64,000 nucleotides of DNA from Vibrio intestinalis (GTDB lineage Bacteria; Pseudomonadota; Gammaproteobacteria; Enterobacterales; Vibrionaceae). Numbering within the stretch: the stretch's first letter is position 1; each line of letters begins with the position of its first letter. The notes below the pieces were generated by a model. That model did not search any database, was not told where the DNA came from, and worked only from the letters and a program-made list of their open reading frames with translations. Location of the stretch: the NCBI RefSeq assembly GCF_025195085.2, contig NZ_JANAVY020000001.1, positions 558,001-622,000 of the forward strand, written 5' to 3'. Both the position numbers and the translations under genes were made by a program. This document shows positions 45,373 through 55,577 of this stretch, piece after piece.

Positions 45373-46725
45373 CTACAAAAACGGTGACCACGCAGGTGCA
45401 CGGACGCGCCCATTTGTTGCCGGTAGTCGAGCCTTAAAACGCCCATCTATAGAAACCATCGACAGCACGTTAGCTTTATTATAGATAGAACTATAGATGA
45501 CCATTCCGCCATTTGGAGCAATACTTGGTGATTCGTCCAATAGTGTTTTAGTTAATACTTGCACCGCGCCTGTTTCTAAATCTTGCTTGGCAAGATTAAA
45601 TCCAGAGTTGCTGCGATTTACCATCACTAAGAAGCGACCATCAGGGGTAATTTGTCCCCCCAAGTTTTGACTGCCCTGCCACGTTATTCGACTCGTAGCC
45701 CCGTCTGCCAAATTTACTCGATAAATCTGTGGTTTACCACCCCGATCGGAAGTGAAAATCAATGATTTTCCATCGGGATGCCAAAATGGTTCAGTATTAT
45801 TTGATCTGCCACGCGTTATTTGCGTCAATTTACGTGACTTGATGTCTAGTGTATAGACTTGCAAGCTGCCCGTTTTCGACAACACCAAAGCCAACTTTTT
45901 GCCATCTGGTGAGAATCTTGGCGCACCATTGTGACGTGGGTATGACGTAAGTTTCTCACGTTGCCCAGTATAAATATTCATCACATAGATTTCTGCCTGA
46001 CCGTTTTGGAAGCTAACATACGCTAACTGCTTACCATCTGGTGACCATGCAGGTGACATGAGTGGCTGCTTTGAACGTAAAACCAAACGCTCGTTGTAAC
46101 CATCGTAGTCAGCAACACGTAATTGATATGGGTATGAATCTTTGTCGTTCACGACCACATAAGCAATACGAGTCAAAAATGCACCACGCTCGCCCGTTAG
46201 CTGTTCATAAACCAAATCTGCGATGCGGTGAGCATATTCACGTAAACGCTTTGCAGGAACGGTTGCTCGCTTATTGAAAAGAACATGATCGTTCGATAGA
46301 ACCAACTCACCATCTTCACCTAGCGCTTTGCTTTGGCCTTTAGTTAGTTGGCCGCGCGCTACATCGATAAGCTGGTAATTAATAGCATAACTGCCGTCTG
46401 CATTTTGAGAAATGCTGCCTGTTAACAATGAATCTACGCCAAGTTGAGTCCATGCCTCAAAATTCACTTCGTTTTCATTGTATGGCGTTTGCGGCATTTT
46501 GCTGGTTGCTACAGGGCTAAACTTACCACTGCGCTGCAAATCCGAGGCAATCACACCTGATACGTCTTGTGGTAATGGCGTCGCGCCCTCCCACTTGAAT
46601 GGCACAATCGCGATTGGGCGCGCGGAGTCGATACCATCAGTGATGACAAGTTCAAGTGCTGCATTAGCAAATTGAACGCTACTCGCCAAGACGAGCGTTA
46701 ATCCTAATATAAGTCGCTTTAACAC
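45373..46725 (-). CDS. tolB: Translocation protein TolB
   Basis: 450 residues. A signal peptide is followed by an N-terminal anticodon-binding-like domain and a beta-propeller with repeated [18 protein letters not shown] and HPDGKSLIF elements. Periplasmic; binds Pal and TolA. Length and order are those of the family. Confidence 0.97.
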   Translation of the reverse strand: MLKRLILGLTLVLASSVQFANAALELVITDGIDSARPIAIVPFKWEGATPLPQDVSGVIASDLQRSGKFSPVATSKMPQTPYNENEVNFEAWTQLGVDSLLTGSISQNADGSYAINYQLIDVARGQLTKGQSKALGEDGELVLSNDHVLFNKRATVPAKRLREYAHRIADLVYEQLTGERGAFLTRIAYVVVNDKDSYPYQLRVADYDGYNERLVLRSKQPLMSPAWSPDGKQLAYVSFQNGQAEIYVMNIYTGQREKLTSYPRHNGAPRFSPDGKKLALVLSKTGSLQVYTLDIKSRKLTQITRGRSNNTEPFWHPDGKSLIFTSDRGGKPQIYRVNLADGATSRITWQGSQNLGGQITPDGRFLVMVNRSNSGFNLAKQDLETGAVQVLTKTLLDESPSIAPNGGMVIYSSIYNKANVLSMVSIDGRFKARLPATNGRVRAPAWSPFL

Positions 46726-46740
46726 AAGCTAATCCTTTAA

Positions 46741-47805
46741 TTAAAGTTCAACGGTTAAATTGATGTCTTTTAGTTTATTCACTACATCACGATCTGTCGG
46801 TAGTGGAAAACTTGGTACTTGAGCGACCGCACGTTTTGTTGCCGAACAAACGCGGCTATCGCCCTCTAACACTCTAAGATCGCCAACAATTGCGTCCGAC
46901 CCGGTAGGAATCAAACGCAAGTTAACTCGACAAGACTTTCCCCGAAAGTACTCCTCTACCCTAAGATTCTGTTTTATCAGCTGCGTGTATATCGCCGCGT
47001 AACGACTGATCTCACTAGCAACAAATTGTCCTTTCGCCTGACTGTTTTGCTCACTTTCGGTTTCTAGGCCAGCAAAAATGTCATTCAGAGCCGCTTCTTG
47101 CTCCTTACGTTCACGCTCAATCTGTTCTAGTCGCTCTTTCTCAATACGGGCTTTCTCTGCCGCCTCTTTAGCCGCTTTCTCTTTCGCTATGCGTTCTTTT
47201 TCCGCTTTAGCCGCAGCCTCGCGCTCTTTACGCGCTTTTTCTTCAGCTTCTTTTGCGGCCTTTTCTTTGGCAATACGCTGCTGTTCTGCTTTCGCAGCTG
47301 CTGCTTCTTTCGCTTTACGTTCTTCTTCCGCTTTACGAACCGCTTCTTCTTTCGCTTTACGCTCTTTTTCTAGCTTAGCCGCGCGCTCTTTTTCCTTTTG
47401 AACACGTTGCTCTTCAGCCTTACGTTCTTTCTCTTTTTGCACCCGCTGCTTTTCAGCTTCACGGGCCGCTTTCGCCTCTTTTGCTTGCTGCTCTTTTAGC
47501 TTGCGAATACGTTCTTCTTCCGCTTTACGGTTTTTCTCTAGCTGCTCACTTTCTCGACGCAACTTATCAAGACGTGCCTGCTCTTTTTTAGCCGCGGCTT
47601 CACGTTGACTACGAATTTGCTGCGCTTGCTGACGAACCACCGAAGGGTCGATCACAACGGCCTCAACCATGCGTCCAACGGGCTCAGGTTTCGTCATAGT
47701 GAAATCCGTACCCCAAATCAGAGCAACAACTAAAGCAGCATGTAAGGCGAGCGAGATAGCGATCGGCGTGCCTAAGTTGTTTGATTTTTTTCTTGTGTCT
47801 TTCAT
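46741..47805 (-). CDS. tolA: TolA
   Basis: 354 residues. One N-terminal membrane helix (about 14-32) is followed by a long helical domain of Lys/Glu/Ala repeats (about 50-245; AEEER, KEKAAKEAEEK and similar) and a C-terminal domain from about 255 that contacts TolB/Pal and colicins or phage (SCRVNLRLIPTGSD). It spans the periplasm. It shares the operon with tolR and tolB. Confidence 0.96.
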   Translation of the reverse strand: MKDTRKKSNNLGTPIAISLALHAALVVALIWGTDFTMTKPEPVGRMVEAVVIDPSVVRQQAQQIRSQREAAAKKEQARLDKLRRESEQLEKNRKAEEERIRKLKEQQAKEAKAAREAEKQRVQKEKERKAEEQRVQKEKERAAKLEKERKAKEEAVRKAEEERKAKEAAAAKAEQQRIAKEKAAKEAEEKARKEREAAAKAEKERIAKEKAAKEAAEKARIEKERLEQIERERKEQEAALNDIFAGLETESEQNSQAKGQFVASEISRYAAIYTQLIKQNLRVEEYFRGKSCRVNLRLIPTGSDAIVGDLRVLEGDSRVCSATKRAVAQVPSFPLPTDRDVVNKLKDINLTVEL

Positions 47806-47818
47806 GGAGTAATTGAAC

Positions 47819-48262
47819 TTATTCCTTAATGTCCGTCAGCAAGCCCACTTTCGGGATACCTGCACGGCTTAGTTCATCCAATAACAATACGATTTCAGCG
47901 TATGGCGTTGCAGCGTCACCGCCAACCGCCACCGGTGATTTAGGATTGATGCTGATCTCTGCTTTAACTCGAACAATTAAGTCTTGCAGTGAGATGCCGC
48001 GCATCACTTCCTCATCGTTGACGCTTAAACCTAAATTACCATCACGATCGATTTCTACGATAATGAAACTTGCATCACTATCGCCAGCCATTTCTTGTGC
48101 TGATTGAGCCGACTCAGTTTTTGGCAATTCTACTTCGACGCCTTGAGTAACAAACGGAGAGGTCACCATAAAGATGATCAACAGTACCAGCATCACATCG
48201 ATGTAAGGTACAACGTTGATCTCGGCTGTCATCTTCCGCTTTTTACGTTGATAACCGGCCAT
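47819..48262 (-). CDS. tolR: TolR
   Basis: 147 residues with one N-terminal membrane helix (NVVPYIDVMLVLLIIFMVTS), where the Asp of the ExbD/TolR proton channel is in YIDVMLVLL. The periplasmic domain follows. It forms the proton-driven motor with TolQ. It is 3 bases from tolQ. Confidence 0.97.
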   Translation of the reverse strand: MAGYQRKKRKMTAEINVVPYIDVMLVLLIIFMVTSPFVTQGVEVELPKTESAQSAQEMAGDSDASFIIVEIDRDGNLGLSVNDEEVMRGISLQDLIVRVKAEISINPKSPVAVGGDAATPYAEIVLLLDELSRAGIPKVGLLTDIKE

Positions 48263-48265
48263 GTG

Positions 48266-48949
48266 TTACTCCCTGCCCGCCATTGCTTGACGGTGTAACA
48301 CACTGTGGAATTCTTCTGAGAAGGTGGCGTAGTTGTGCTCTAGCTTCGATACCTTGTTGCTTAAACGGTTGTACGCCATTACTGCTGGGATAGCAGCAAA
48401 TAGACCCATGGCCGTCGCGACCAATGCTTCTGCGATACCAGGTGCAACCATAGCAAGGGTTGCTTGCTTCACTTCGCCTAGAGCGATGAAGGCGTGCATG
48501 ATGCCCCACACGGTACCGAACAAGCCAATATATGGGCTGATTGAGCCGACTGTCGCCAAGAATGGTAAGTTGGTTTCTAGATCATCGACTTCACGCGCAA
48601 CGGCAACGCGCATCGCACGTCCAGTACCTTCCATGATGAAGTCAGGTGATGTCGCATTCGATTTACGTAGGCGCGCGAACTCGGTAAAACCAGAGTAGAA
48701 AATCTCTTCGGTACCTGTCAGTTCATCTTTGCGTTTTTTCACCGCTTGGTAGAGTACAGAGAGATCGTTACCTGACCAAAATTTGTCTTCAAAAGCTTCG
48801 GCATCTTTTGCCGCTTGAGAAAGTGCTTTACTGCGCTTAATGATCATTGCCCAAGAAACAATAGACATACCAAGAAGAAGTAACATGACCACCTTTACCG
48901 TAAAACCGGCTTGTAAAAATAGGTCAAGGATTGAAATATCAGCGGTCAC
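48266..48949 (-). CDS. tolQ: TolQ
   Basis: 227 residues with three membrane helices, the second and third lining the proton path ([33 protein letters not shown], MotA/TolQ/ExbB signature). Inner-membrane component of the Tol motor. Its start overlaps the ybgC stop by 11 bases. Confidence 0.97.
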   Translation of the reverse strand: MTADISILDLFLQAGFTVKVVMLLLLGMSIVSWAMIIKRSKALSQAAKDAEAFEDKFWSGNDLSVLYQAVKKRKDELTGTEEIFYSGFTEFARLRKSNATSPDFIMEGTGRAMRVAVAREVDDLETNLPFLATVGSISPYIGLFGTVWGIMHAFIALGEVKQATLAMVAPGIAEALVATAMGLFAAIPAVMAYNRLSNKVSKLEHNYATFSEEFHSVLHRQAMAGRE

Positions 48950-49373
48950 TAGCAGAAAACTCCGTAATTATTGATTGAGGGATAGCCTTAGGCCTCATCC
49001 TTTGATTATCGATACATGCTACCTTAACCATTGCTCGGCACAATGTTTTACCATCAGGATTTACGATCTCCTGACAGAAAGTAAGGGAAGCTTTTTTCAG
49101 TTCAGAAATAGTGGTTTTTACAGTGAGCTGATCATCTAACCGTGCACCCTGCAAAAAGTCGATATCCATGTGTCGGACTACAAAACCCGTATTTTGTTCC
49201 AAAAGAGAGTGTTGCGAAACATTAACCGAGCGCAAAAGCTCAGTTCTTGCTCGCTCAAAGTATTTTAGATAGTTTGAATGGTATACCACGCCACCTGCGT
49301 CAGTATCTTCATAATAAACCGTTACTGGCCATTCAAAAACGTTTGGGGATGATTGCACTAGCTCGTCCGACAT
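48939..49373 (-). CDS. ybgC: Acyl-CoA thioesterase YbgC
   Basis: 144 residues from the ATG at 49373; an earlier in-frame ATG at 49403 adds 10 residues that do not fit the family. The hot-dog thioesterase signature is [20 protein letters not shown] (active Asp in the DTD segment). First gene of the Tol-Pal operon, a conserved linkage. It hydrolyses short or long acyl-CoA, and may act in phospholipid metabolism. Confidence 0.94.
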   Translation of the reverse strand: MSDELVQSSPNVFEWPVTVYYEDTDAGGVVYHSNYLKYFERARTELLRSVNVSQHSLLEQNTGFVVRHMDIDFLQGARLDDQLTVKTTISELKKASLTFCQEIVNPDGKTLCRAMVKVACIDNQRMRPKAIPQSIITEFSASDR

Positions 49374-49456
49374 TCTTACAAATAAGCCGATACTATAACG
49401 CATCTCATTGAATTTTGTGCAAGTGGGATTGAACGATTTAAGATGCCCCCCAAAAA

Positions 49457-49488
49457 AATAACGCCAGTTTATAAAAACTGGCGTTATT
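49457..49488 (-). terminator. Terminator of the cyd operon
   Basis: AATAACGCCAGTTT (49457-49470) and AAACTGGCGTTATT (49475-49488) form a long stem. The A-run at 49452-49458 becomes a U-tail on the minus strand, downstream of ybgE. Confidence 0.92.
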
Positions 49489-49523
49489 CAAATGACAATA
49501 TGACGTTATTTTAGGCGCGCTAC

Positions 49524-49826
49524 CTAGTAAAAGTAGGCGTAAGTGAGGTAACTCAAAATCGAAAGGCTAAAGTAAGGGCTAAATAAAATTTGCCAGTACC
49601 AGCTATACGGCTTAAACGAGAGTCCATACACCATGCTTGAGCAAATAGCCCAAATCATGAGTGGTGAAATCACACTGTTAAAACCACCGATCGCAAATGC
49701 GTACGCTTCTGGATCCCACATCAGCATGGCGACGTGGAAGAAACCTAAAATAAGCGATAAGGCTCTTAGTAGAGCCTTATCCATAGGGGCATGCAAGCAT
49801 GCCACCTTGTCAGCGAGATTACTCAC
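49524..49826 (-). CDS. ybgE: Cyd operon protein YbgE
   Basis: 100 residues with three membrane helices. The start is GTG at 49826, overlapping the cydX stop by 8 bases (GTGAGTAA); the residues before the internal Met (MDKALLRALS) align with the N-terminus of the E. coli protein, so GTG is supported. Two tight hairpins lie in the first 25 codons (49757-49780 and 49788-49803). Function in cytochrome bd assembly is unclear. Confidence 0.88.
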   Translation of the reverse strand: MSNLADKVACLHAPMDKALLRALSLILGFFHVAMLMWDPEAYAFAIGGFNSVISPLMIWAICSSMVYGLSFKPYSWYWQILFSPYFSLSILSYLTYAYFY

Positions 49827-49926
49827 TGTCTTTGTCCATCATTTCTGAGTGCTCTAGCCAAAGAGCGTTGATGATACCGAATGCACAAGCAAGTAGTACA
49901 CCTAGAATCCATGCGAAATACCACAT
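49819..49926 (-). CDS. cydX: Cytochrome bd subunit CydX
   Basis: 35 residues, read by hand: it begins MWYFAWILGVLLACAFGII and ends in an acidic tail. One membrane helix. This is the small subunit needed for stable, active cytochrome bd-I. It lies between cydB (12 bases) and ybgE (overlapping). Confidence 0.95.
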   Translation of the reverse strand: MWYFAWILGVLLACAFGIINALWLEHSEMMDKDSE

Positions 49927-49938
49927 AGTAAATGCTCC

Positions 49939-51075
49939 TTAGTAAAGTGAGTTTTTGTTGTCTTCGATAAACTTATTATCCAAGCGACCAAACATCTTGT
50001 AGTAAGTCCAAGTTGTGTAGCCAAGGATAATAGGAACCATCACAGCAGCAACCGCTGTCATTAGGTTCAACGTTAACTCAGATGAAGTTGAATCCCACAT
50101 CGTCAAGCTGTGGCTGAATACCTCGCTTGAAGGCATTACGAATGGGAACATTGCAAAACCAGCAGTTAGGATAACACCTGCGTTGCCCAAACTTGAGAAT
50201 AGGAAAGCAAAGCCACCTTTTTCAAAGCGTGATGCAATCACTGCTAGCAATGGCATTGCCACACCCAGTGCAGGCGCAGCCCACATTAGAGGGTATGTCT
50301 CGAAGTTGTTCATCCAAGCGCCCATCTCACGTACCACTTCTTTGTTCAGTGGGTTAGATGCCGCGTTCGTATCGATTACGCTAGTGATAACGTAGCCTTC
50401 GATAGATTGAATCCAGAAACCACCAGCAACAAATAGAGCAACCGTTAGTAGGCCAGCAATTTGAGCAACGTTACGTGCACGAGCGTGAACTTCATCCGTT
50501 GTCTTCATTTGAAGCCATGCTGCGCCTTGCATCACAATCATGAACAAGCTTACAAGGCCACATAGCAGCGCAAATGGGTTTAGCAGTTCAAAGAATGTGC
50601 CGTGGTACGTTGGCATCATGAAGTCGCTTAGCTTAAATGGAACACCTTGCAGAAGGTTACCAAACGCTACACCAAAGATAATTGGCGGAACAAAGCCACT
50701 TACACAAATTGCCCAGTCCCAAGCATTACGCCAGCGTGGGTCTTCAATCTTAGAGCGGTAATCAAGACCAACTGGACGCAACCATAGCGCAGCCAGTGTT
50801 ACGATCATCGCTAGGTAGAAACCTGAGAATGAAGTCGCGTACACAAGAGGCCATGCAGCGAATAGCGCACCACCCGCAGTGATAAGCCAAACTTGGTTAC
50901 CATCCCAGTGAGGAGCAATCGAGTTAATCATTACACGACGCTCAGTGTCATTTTTACCGATTACAGGTACAAGCGCGCCAACGCCCATATCAAAGCCATC
51001 AGTAATTGCGAAACCTACCATTAGAACACCGATCAGTACCCACCAGATAAGTCGCAAGATTTCGTAATCAAACAT
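49939..51075 (-). CDS. cydB: Cytochrome bd ubiquinol oxidase subunit II CydB
   Basis: 378 residues with about eight membrane helices. LIWWVLIGVLMVGFAITDGF at the start and MINSIAPHWDGNQVWLITAG are signatures. It pairs with CydA in the high-affinity oxidase, which reduces oxygen to water without pumping. It lies 16 bases after cydA. Confidence 0.97.
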   Translation of the reverse strand: MFDYEILRLIWWVLIGVLMVGFAITDGFDMGVGALVPVIGKNDTERRVMINSIAPHWDGNQVWLITAGGALFAAWPLVYATSFSGFYLAMIVTLAALWLRPVGLDYRSKIEDPRWRNAWDWAICVSGFVPPIIFGVAFGNLLQGVPFKLSDFMMPTYHGTFFELLNPFALLCGLVSLFMIVMQGAAWLQMKTTDEVHARARNVAQIAGLLTVALFVAGGFWIQSIEGYVITSVIDTNAASNPLNKEVVREMGAWMNNFETYPLMWAAPALGVAMPLLAVIASRFEKGGFAFLFSSLGNAGVILTAGFAMFPFVMPSSEVFSHSLTMWDSTSSELTLNLMTAVAAVMVPIILGYTTWTYYKMFGRLDNKFIEDNKNSLY

Positions 51076-51091
51076 AATGTATCTCCTTGCC

Positions 51092-52678
51092 TTACGCTTC
51101 TACTTGGCGGCTAACTTTGTCTTCTACAGAGTCAGCGTTTTGCTCAAAGTGGTAACGGCCTGTTTTCAGGCTGCTAGGACCTTTACGAGCGAACTTCAGC
51201 ATTAGGTATACTTCTGCAACCAGTAATACTGTGTATAGCGCTAGAATCACGAATAGAGATGTCCAGATCTCGCCTGCAGTTAGAGAAGACGCAGCTACGT
51301 GAACAGGAAGGATTTCACCTACTGCCCATGGCTGACGACCGTACTCTGCTACAAACCAACCTGCTTCAATCGCAATCCATGGTAGTGGAATACTCCAAAG
51401 TGCAGCTTTAAGAATCCAAGGTTTCTGCTCGATTTTTTGACGACACGTTTGGATAAACGCAGCACCGAATACGAATAGCATGATGAAACCACACGCAACC
51501 ATGATACGGAACGACCAGAATAGCGGCCAAACTGTTGGGATAGAGTCATCCGCTGCAGCTTGAATTTGCTCTTCGTTCGCATCAACTACGTTGTCTGTGT
51601 AACGCTTAAGAAGTAGACCGTAACCTAGGTCACCTTTTACTTCGTCAAACGCTGCCATGTTTTCAGCTGATTTGTCACCTGCACGCAGTTTTTCTAGTAG
51701 CTCGTAAGCGTACATACCAGTGCGGATGCGCTCAACGTGCTCTTCACGTAGGTCACGAATACCCGTTACTTGCTCATCGAAAGAACGCGTTGCAATGATG
51801 CCCATTACGTAAGGGATCTTAAGGGCAAAATCCGTTTCCATTGTTTCTTGGTTAGGTAGACCAAATACAGTAAACGCGGCTGGAGCTGGCTCTGTGTGCC
51901 ATTCAGCTTCAATTGCTGCGAGTTTTACTTTTTGAACTTCACCAAGCTCATAGCCTGATTCGTCACCAAGAACGATAACTGAAAGGATTGCTGCCATACC
52001 GAATGAAGCAGCGATAGCAAATGAACGACGCGCAAATGCAACGTCACGGCCTTTAATTAAGTACCATGAGCTGATGCCAAGAATAAACATTGCACCACAC
52101 GTGTAACCAGATGCTACTGTGTGTACGAATTTAACCTGAGCTACTGGGTTAAGTACAACCTCAGCAAAGCTCACCATTTCCATACGCATGGTTTCGAAGT
52201 TAAATTCAGCGCCAACTGGGTTTTGCATCCAGCCGTTTGCTACAAGGATCCAAAGTGCCGAGAAGTTAGAGCCTAGCGCAACTAACCAAGTTACAGCTAA
52301 GTGTTGACGTTTCGACAGTCGGTCCCAACCAAAGAAGAATAACCCGACAAAAGTGGATTCTAAGAAGAAAGCGACAAGGGCTTCGATGGCTAGCGGTGCA
52401 CCAAAGATGTCACCTACATAGTGAGAATAGTAAGACCAGTTAGTACCAAACTGGAATTCCATGGTTAAGCCTGTGGCAACACCAAGGGCAAAGTTAATAC
52501 CGAACAGCTTACCCCAGAACTTGGTCATATCCTTATAGATTTGCTTGTTCGTCATTACGTACATTGATTCCATGATGGCTAGTAAGAAAGCCATACCTAG
52601 AGTCAAAGGTACGAATAAAAAGTGATACATCGCTGTTAAAGCAAACTGCAACCGCGACAGATCAACAATGTCAATCAT
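51092..52678 (-). CDS. cydA: Cytochrome bd ubiquinol oxidase subunit I CydA
   Basis: 528 residues from the ATG at 52678; the family starts [20 protein letters not shown], so the ATG ten codons upstream is rejected. Haem ligands are expected at His19-type and Met positions; GRQPWAVGE marks the quinol-site Q-loop region. Two FNR-type boxes lie 215-278 bases upstream, which fits induction at low oxygen. Confidence 0.97.
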   Translation of the reverse strand: MIDIVDLSRLQFALTAMYHFLFVPLTLGMAFLLAIMESMYVMTNKQIYKDMTKFWGKLFGINFALGVATGLTMEFQFGTNWSYYSHYVGDIFGAPLAIEALVAFFLESTFVGLFFFGWDRLSKRQHLAVTWLVALGSNFSALWILVANGWMQNPVGAEFNFETMRMEMVSFAEVVLNPVAQVKFVHTVASGYTCGAMFILGISSWYLIKGRDVAFARRSFAIAASFGMAAILSVIVLGDESGYELGEVQKVKLAAIEAEWHTEPAPAAFTVFGLPNQETMETDFALKIPYVMGIIATRSFDEQVTGIRDLREEHVERIRTGMYAYELLEKLRAGDKSAENMAAFDEVKGDLGYGLLLKRYTDNVVDANEEQIQAAADDSIPTVWPLFWSFRIMVACGFIMLFVFGAAFIQTCRQKIEQKPWILKAALWSIPLPWIAIEAGWFVAEYGRQPWAVGEILPVHVAASSLTAGEIWTSLFVILALYTVLLVAEVYLMLKFARKGPSSLKTGRYHFEQNADSVEDKVSRQVEA

Positions 52679-52892
52679 GATAACTCCTATGTGTCGGCTG
52701 AATGACACGCTCTACATTTCTGCTTCCAATCTCGAAAGTTGAACGTTTTCGAGAAATGTTTATAAGAAAACACATTTGTTGCAAATATGTACTACATTGG
52801 TTAGTTAATTGTTAAGCATCAGCTAATATAGCTATGACTAATATTACTTGGAAAACCCGCTTGTTTCAAAAGGTTTATAGGGAAATTTCGCT

Positions 52893-52906
52893 TTGATCTA
52901 GATCAA
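52893..52906. promoter_or_regulatory. FNR-type box upstream of cydA
   Basis: TTGATCTAGATCAA is a perfect TTGAT-N4-ATCAA dyad, the FNR consensus. It is 215 bases from the cydA start codon. The palindrome also fits Crp-like proteins, but the half-site is that of FNR. Confidence 0.75.
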
Positions 52907-52942
52907 GTATGATTTCTGAGTTTTGCGCAAAAAAGCATCACA

Positions 52943-52956
52943 TTGATACAGATCAA
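52943..52956. promoter_or_regulatory. Second FNR-type box upstream of cydA
   Basis: TTGATACAGATCAA, again perfect in both half-sites. Its centre is 50 bases from that of the first box. It also lies about 27 bases before a small open frame on the plus strand, so it could serve either direction. Confidence 0.7.
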
Positions 52957-52982
52957 TTGTAGAGGAGTAATCAGGTGGATAA

Positions 52983-53177
52983 ATGGTGAAATTGCGACTC
53001 ATAAAGGATGAAAAGACGCGAAAAGTATTAACATTCAACGATAAAAGGTTACTTCTATATAAATTAAACAAATTTAATAAATGTGACCTGAAACACATAG
53101 GTTACGTGCAAAGCGTTTTTATTAATGGCAAAAAGCTAAGTATTCATAATTTGTTGTATTTACTTATAAATACTTAG
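52983..53177 (+). CDS. Possible small basic protein, uncertain
   Basis: 64 codons, Lys/Leu/Asn-rich (MVKLRLIKDEKTRKVLTFND...). AGGAG at 52963-52967 is rather far upstream (about 15 bases). No family is recognised. It sits in the 529-base gap between ruvB and cydA, close to an FNR box, so it could be an oxygen-controlled small gene or just an open frame in AT-rich DNA. Confidence 0.3.
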   Translation: MVKLRLIKDEKTRKVLTFNDKRLLLYKLNKFNKCDLKHIGYVQSVFINGKKLSIHNLLYLLINT

Positions 53178-53207
53178 CTGCACAAAATAATTACCCGGAG
53201 AAAAATT

Positions 53208-54212
53208 CTATTTATCTACTCCAAAATGTAAATATGCCCTGTCTGTCGCAATTCGGCCTCGCGGGGTACGTTGTAGATACCCTTGCTGAATCAAATACGG
53301 CTCTAATACGTCTTCTATTGTATCACGCTCTTCACCGATTGCAGCGGCCATATTATCAATACCTACTGGCCCACCGCCAAACTTTTCCATGATTGCTAAC
53401 AGTAACTTCCGGTCCATATAGTCAAAGCCTTTCGCATCAACATCGAGCATATTCAAGGCTTGGTCTGCAATCTCGGCACTAATATGTCCGTTGGCTTTTA
53501 CTTCCGCATAGTCACGTACGCGGCGCAACAGTCGGTTAGCAATACGTGGTGTACCACGCGCTCGACGCGCGACTTCGAGTGCGCCATCCGCTTCCATCGA
53601 TAAACCAAGACAATCAGCACTTCTTTGCACGATATGCTGTAAATCTTCAACTTTGTAGTATTCCAATCGCTGAGTAATACCAAAACGATCTCGCAATGGT
53701 GAAGTCAACGAGCCAGCGCGTGTGGTTGCTCCGATTAGGGTAAAAGGTGGCAAATCAATTTTGATCGAACGAGCTGCTGGGCCTTCACCAATCATAATAT
53801 CCAATTGGTAGTCTTCCATCGCTGGATAAAGCACCTCCTCTACCATTGGGCTCAAGCGATGTATCTCATCAATGAATAATACGTCGTTTTCTTCCAAATT
53901 GGTCAATAACGCGGCTAAATCTCCAGCTTTTTCTAATACTGGGCCTGAAGTGGTACGGATATTTACATCCATTTCGTTAGCGACGATATTGGCTAAGGTA
54001 GTTTTACCCAAGCCAGGAGGACCAAAAATCAATAAGTGGTCTAACGCTTCTTCACGCAATTTTGCCGCTTTGATGAAAATTTCCATCTGACTACGGACGT
54101 GATCTTGGCCTTCATAATCGGTCAGCGTCTTAGGGCGGATAGCGCGGTCTATGACATCCTCATCTTTGAAGACTGGATTTTCTGGAGCGATAAGGCGATC
54201 TGCTTCAATCAT
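53208..54212 (-). CDS. ruvB: Holliday junction branch-migration ATPase RuvB
   Basis: 334 residues. Walker [10 protein letters not shown], Walker B FIDEIHR, and the arginine-finger region ([16 protein letters not shown]) are intact, followed by the winged-helix domain ([12 protein letters not shown]). Works as a hexamer pair on the RuvA-bound junction. It is 14 bases after ruvA. Confidence 0.98.
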   Translation of the reverse strand: MIEADRLIAPENPVFKDEDVIDRAIRPKTLTDYEGQDHVRSQMEIFIKAAKLREEALDHLLIFGPPGLGKTTLANIVANEMDVNIRTTSGPVLEKAGDLAALLTNLEENDVLFIDEIHRLSPMVEEVLYPAMEDYQLDIMIGEGPAARSIKIDLPPFTLIGATTRAGSLTSPLRDRFGITQRLEYYKVEDLQHIVQRSADCLGLSMEADGALEVARRARGTPRIANRLLRRVRDYAEVKANGHISAEIADQALNMLDVDAKGFDYMDRKLLLAIMEKFGGGPVGIDNMAAAIGEERDTIEDVLEPYLIQQGYLQRTPRGRIATDRAYLHFGVDK

Positions 54213-54226
54213 TCAAATCTTTCCTG

Positions 54227-54844
54227 TTAAACCATGGATTTTAGAGCGTGCTTGATGAGCTCTTCGGCACTCATATCAGGTTGCAACACCTGAGAGACCA
54301 CTTTCGACGCCTGAGTCGGCTTATAGCCTAAAGCAAGCAACGCACTAATGGCCTCTTCTTCGGCATTGTTGTTCGACGCTTGTGGCGCACTGTCGACAGG
54401 GGCAGCATCGGTAAATGGCGTGAACAAATCACCCGCGCTCCAGCCTTTAAGGCGATCTTTCATCTCCACAACTAAGCGCTCAGCGGTTTTCTTACCCACA
54501 CCCGGCAGTTTTACGAGAGTAGAAATATCTTCGCGTTCTACGCTGGCCACAAACTGGCTTGCTGTCATGCCAGACAAAATGCCTAAACCAAGTTTAGGGC
54601 CTACGCCGTTTGCTTTGATCACTTCACGAAATAGTGCACGCTCTTTAACGGTATTAAAGCCATACAGAAGCTGCGCATCTTCACGAACCACGAAATGGGT
54701 GTAGATGATCGCTTCTTCACCCACATTTGGTAACTCATAAAAACAGCTCATTGGCATTTGGACTTCATAGCCAATACCGTTGACTTCAATTAATAGTTCA
54801 GGCGGTTGTTTTTCTAGCAAAGTGCCACGTAGACGTCCAATCAC
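54227..54844 (-). CDS. ruvA: Holliday junction protein RuvA
   Basis: 205 residues: N-terminal OB fold ([20 protein letters not shown]), two helix-hairpin-helix motifs ([24 protein letters not shown]), and a C-terminal domain that binds RuvB. Forms the tetramer that holds the four-way junction. Starts about 100 bases after ruvC. Confidence 0.98.
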   Translation of the reverse strand: MIGRLRGTLLEKQPPELLIEVNGIGYEVQMPMSCFYELPNVGEEAIIYTHFVVREDAQLLYGFNTVKERALFREVIKANGVGPKLGLGILSGMTASQFVASVEREDISTLVKLPGVGKKTAERLVVEMKDRLKGWSAGDLFTPFTDAAPVDSAPQASNNNAEEEAISALLALGYKPTQASKVVSQVLQPDMSAEELIKHALKSMV

Positions 54845-54950
54845 AAAGAGACCTTTTCAAATTGCTGGTTTGAATAATAATGGATCGATGATAATCAATA
54901 ACTGGATGGATAGCCAGTAAAAAACAGGCTATCCATAAAGAGAGGGAGGC

Positions 54951-55472
54951 TTAGCGGTAGCGTCCGCGACGCGCGCCTGTGGCTTTGCCGGCTAACGCGA
55001 CTAAGGTTTTGTTGGTGTTGGCATGACAAATCGCCACGCCCAATGCATCAGCGGCATCGGCTTGGGGCCTTGCTGGTAGTTTGAGCATTTGCTGCACCAT
55101 GTGCTGCACTTGTTCTTTGTCTGCCCCGCCAGTGCCAGTGACCGCCTGCTTAATTAATCGGGCTGCGTACTCATGCACAGGTAAATCGGCGTTCACCGCA
55201 GCAACGATGGCACTGCCTCGCGCTTGACCTAGCTTTAACGCTGAATCGGCGTTACGCGCCATAAATACCTGCTCAATGGCAAACACATCTGGTTGGAATT
55301 GGGTAATGATTTCAGACACGCCAGCATAAATTTGCTTAAGACGGCCAGGAAGTTCTTTCTCTGAGGTACGAATACAGCCACTACCAAGGTATTGCAGATG
55401 GCGGCCTTGCTGGCGAATCACGCCATAGCCAGTAATACGGGAACCTGGGTCGATACCCAAGATAATAGACAT
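54951..55472 (-). CDS. ruvC: Holliday junction resolvase RuvC
   Basis: 173 residues. The acidic catalytic set is seen: Asp in [12 protein letters not shown], Glu in [10 protein letters not shown], and the Asp pair in [14 protein letters not shown]. Cuts the junction symmetrically. Upstream member of the ruvC-ruvA-ruvB cluster. Confidence 0.98.
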   Translation of the reverse strand: MSIILGIDPGSRITGYGVIRQQGRHLQYLGSGCIRTSEKELPGRLKQIYAGVSEIITQFQPDVFAIEQVFMARNADSALKLGQARGSAIVAAVNADLPVHEYAARLIKQAVTGTGGADKEQVQHMVQQMLKLPARPQADAADALGVAICHANTNKTLVALAGKATGARRGRYR

Positions 55473-55577
55473 TAATAACCTTACTCACTCACTGTTATGG
55501 CGGTAGTGTATAGCAGCCTCTAAAGAATGGCGAGAACTCGGAGCGTACAGTGCGTTAGGCTGCTCAATGTTTGCCCT

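Noticed and set aside
47078..47401. Ser/Ala/Arg-rich frame opposite tolA
   Set aside because: It is the complement of the TolA Lys/Glu/Ala repeats.
54908..54934. GGATAGCC / GGCTATCC inverted repeat between ruvC and ruvA
   Set aside because: The loop is A-rich and there is no U-tail on the minus strand; not a convincing terminator.
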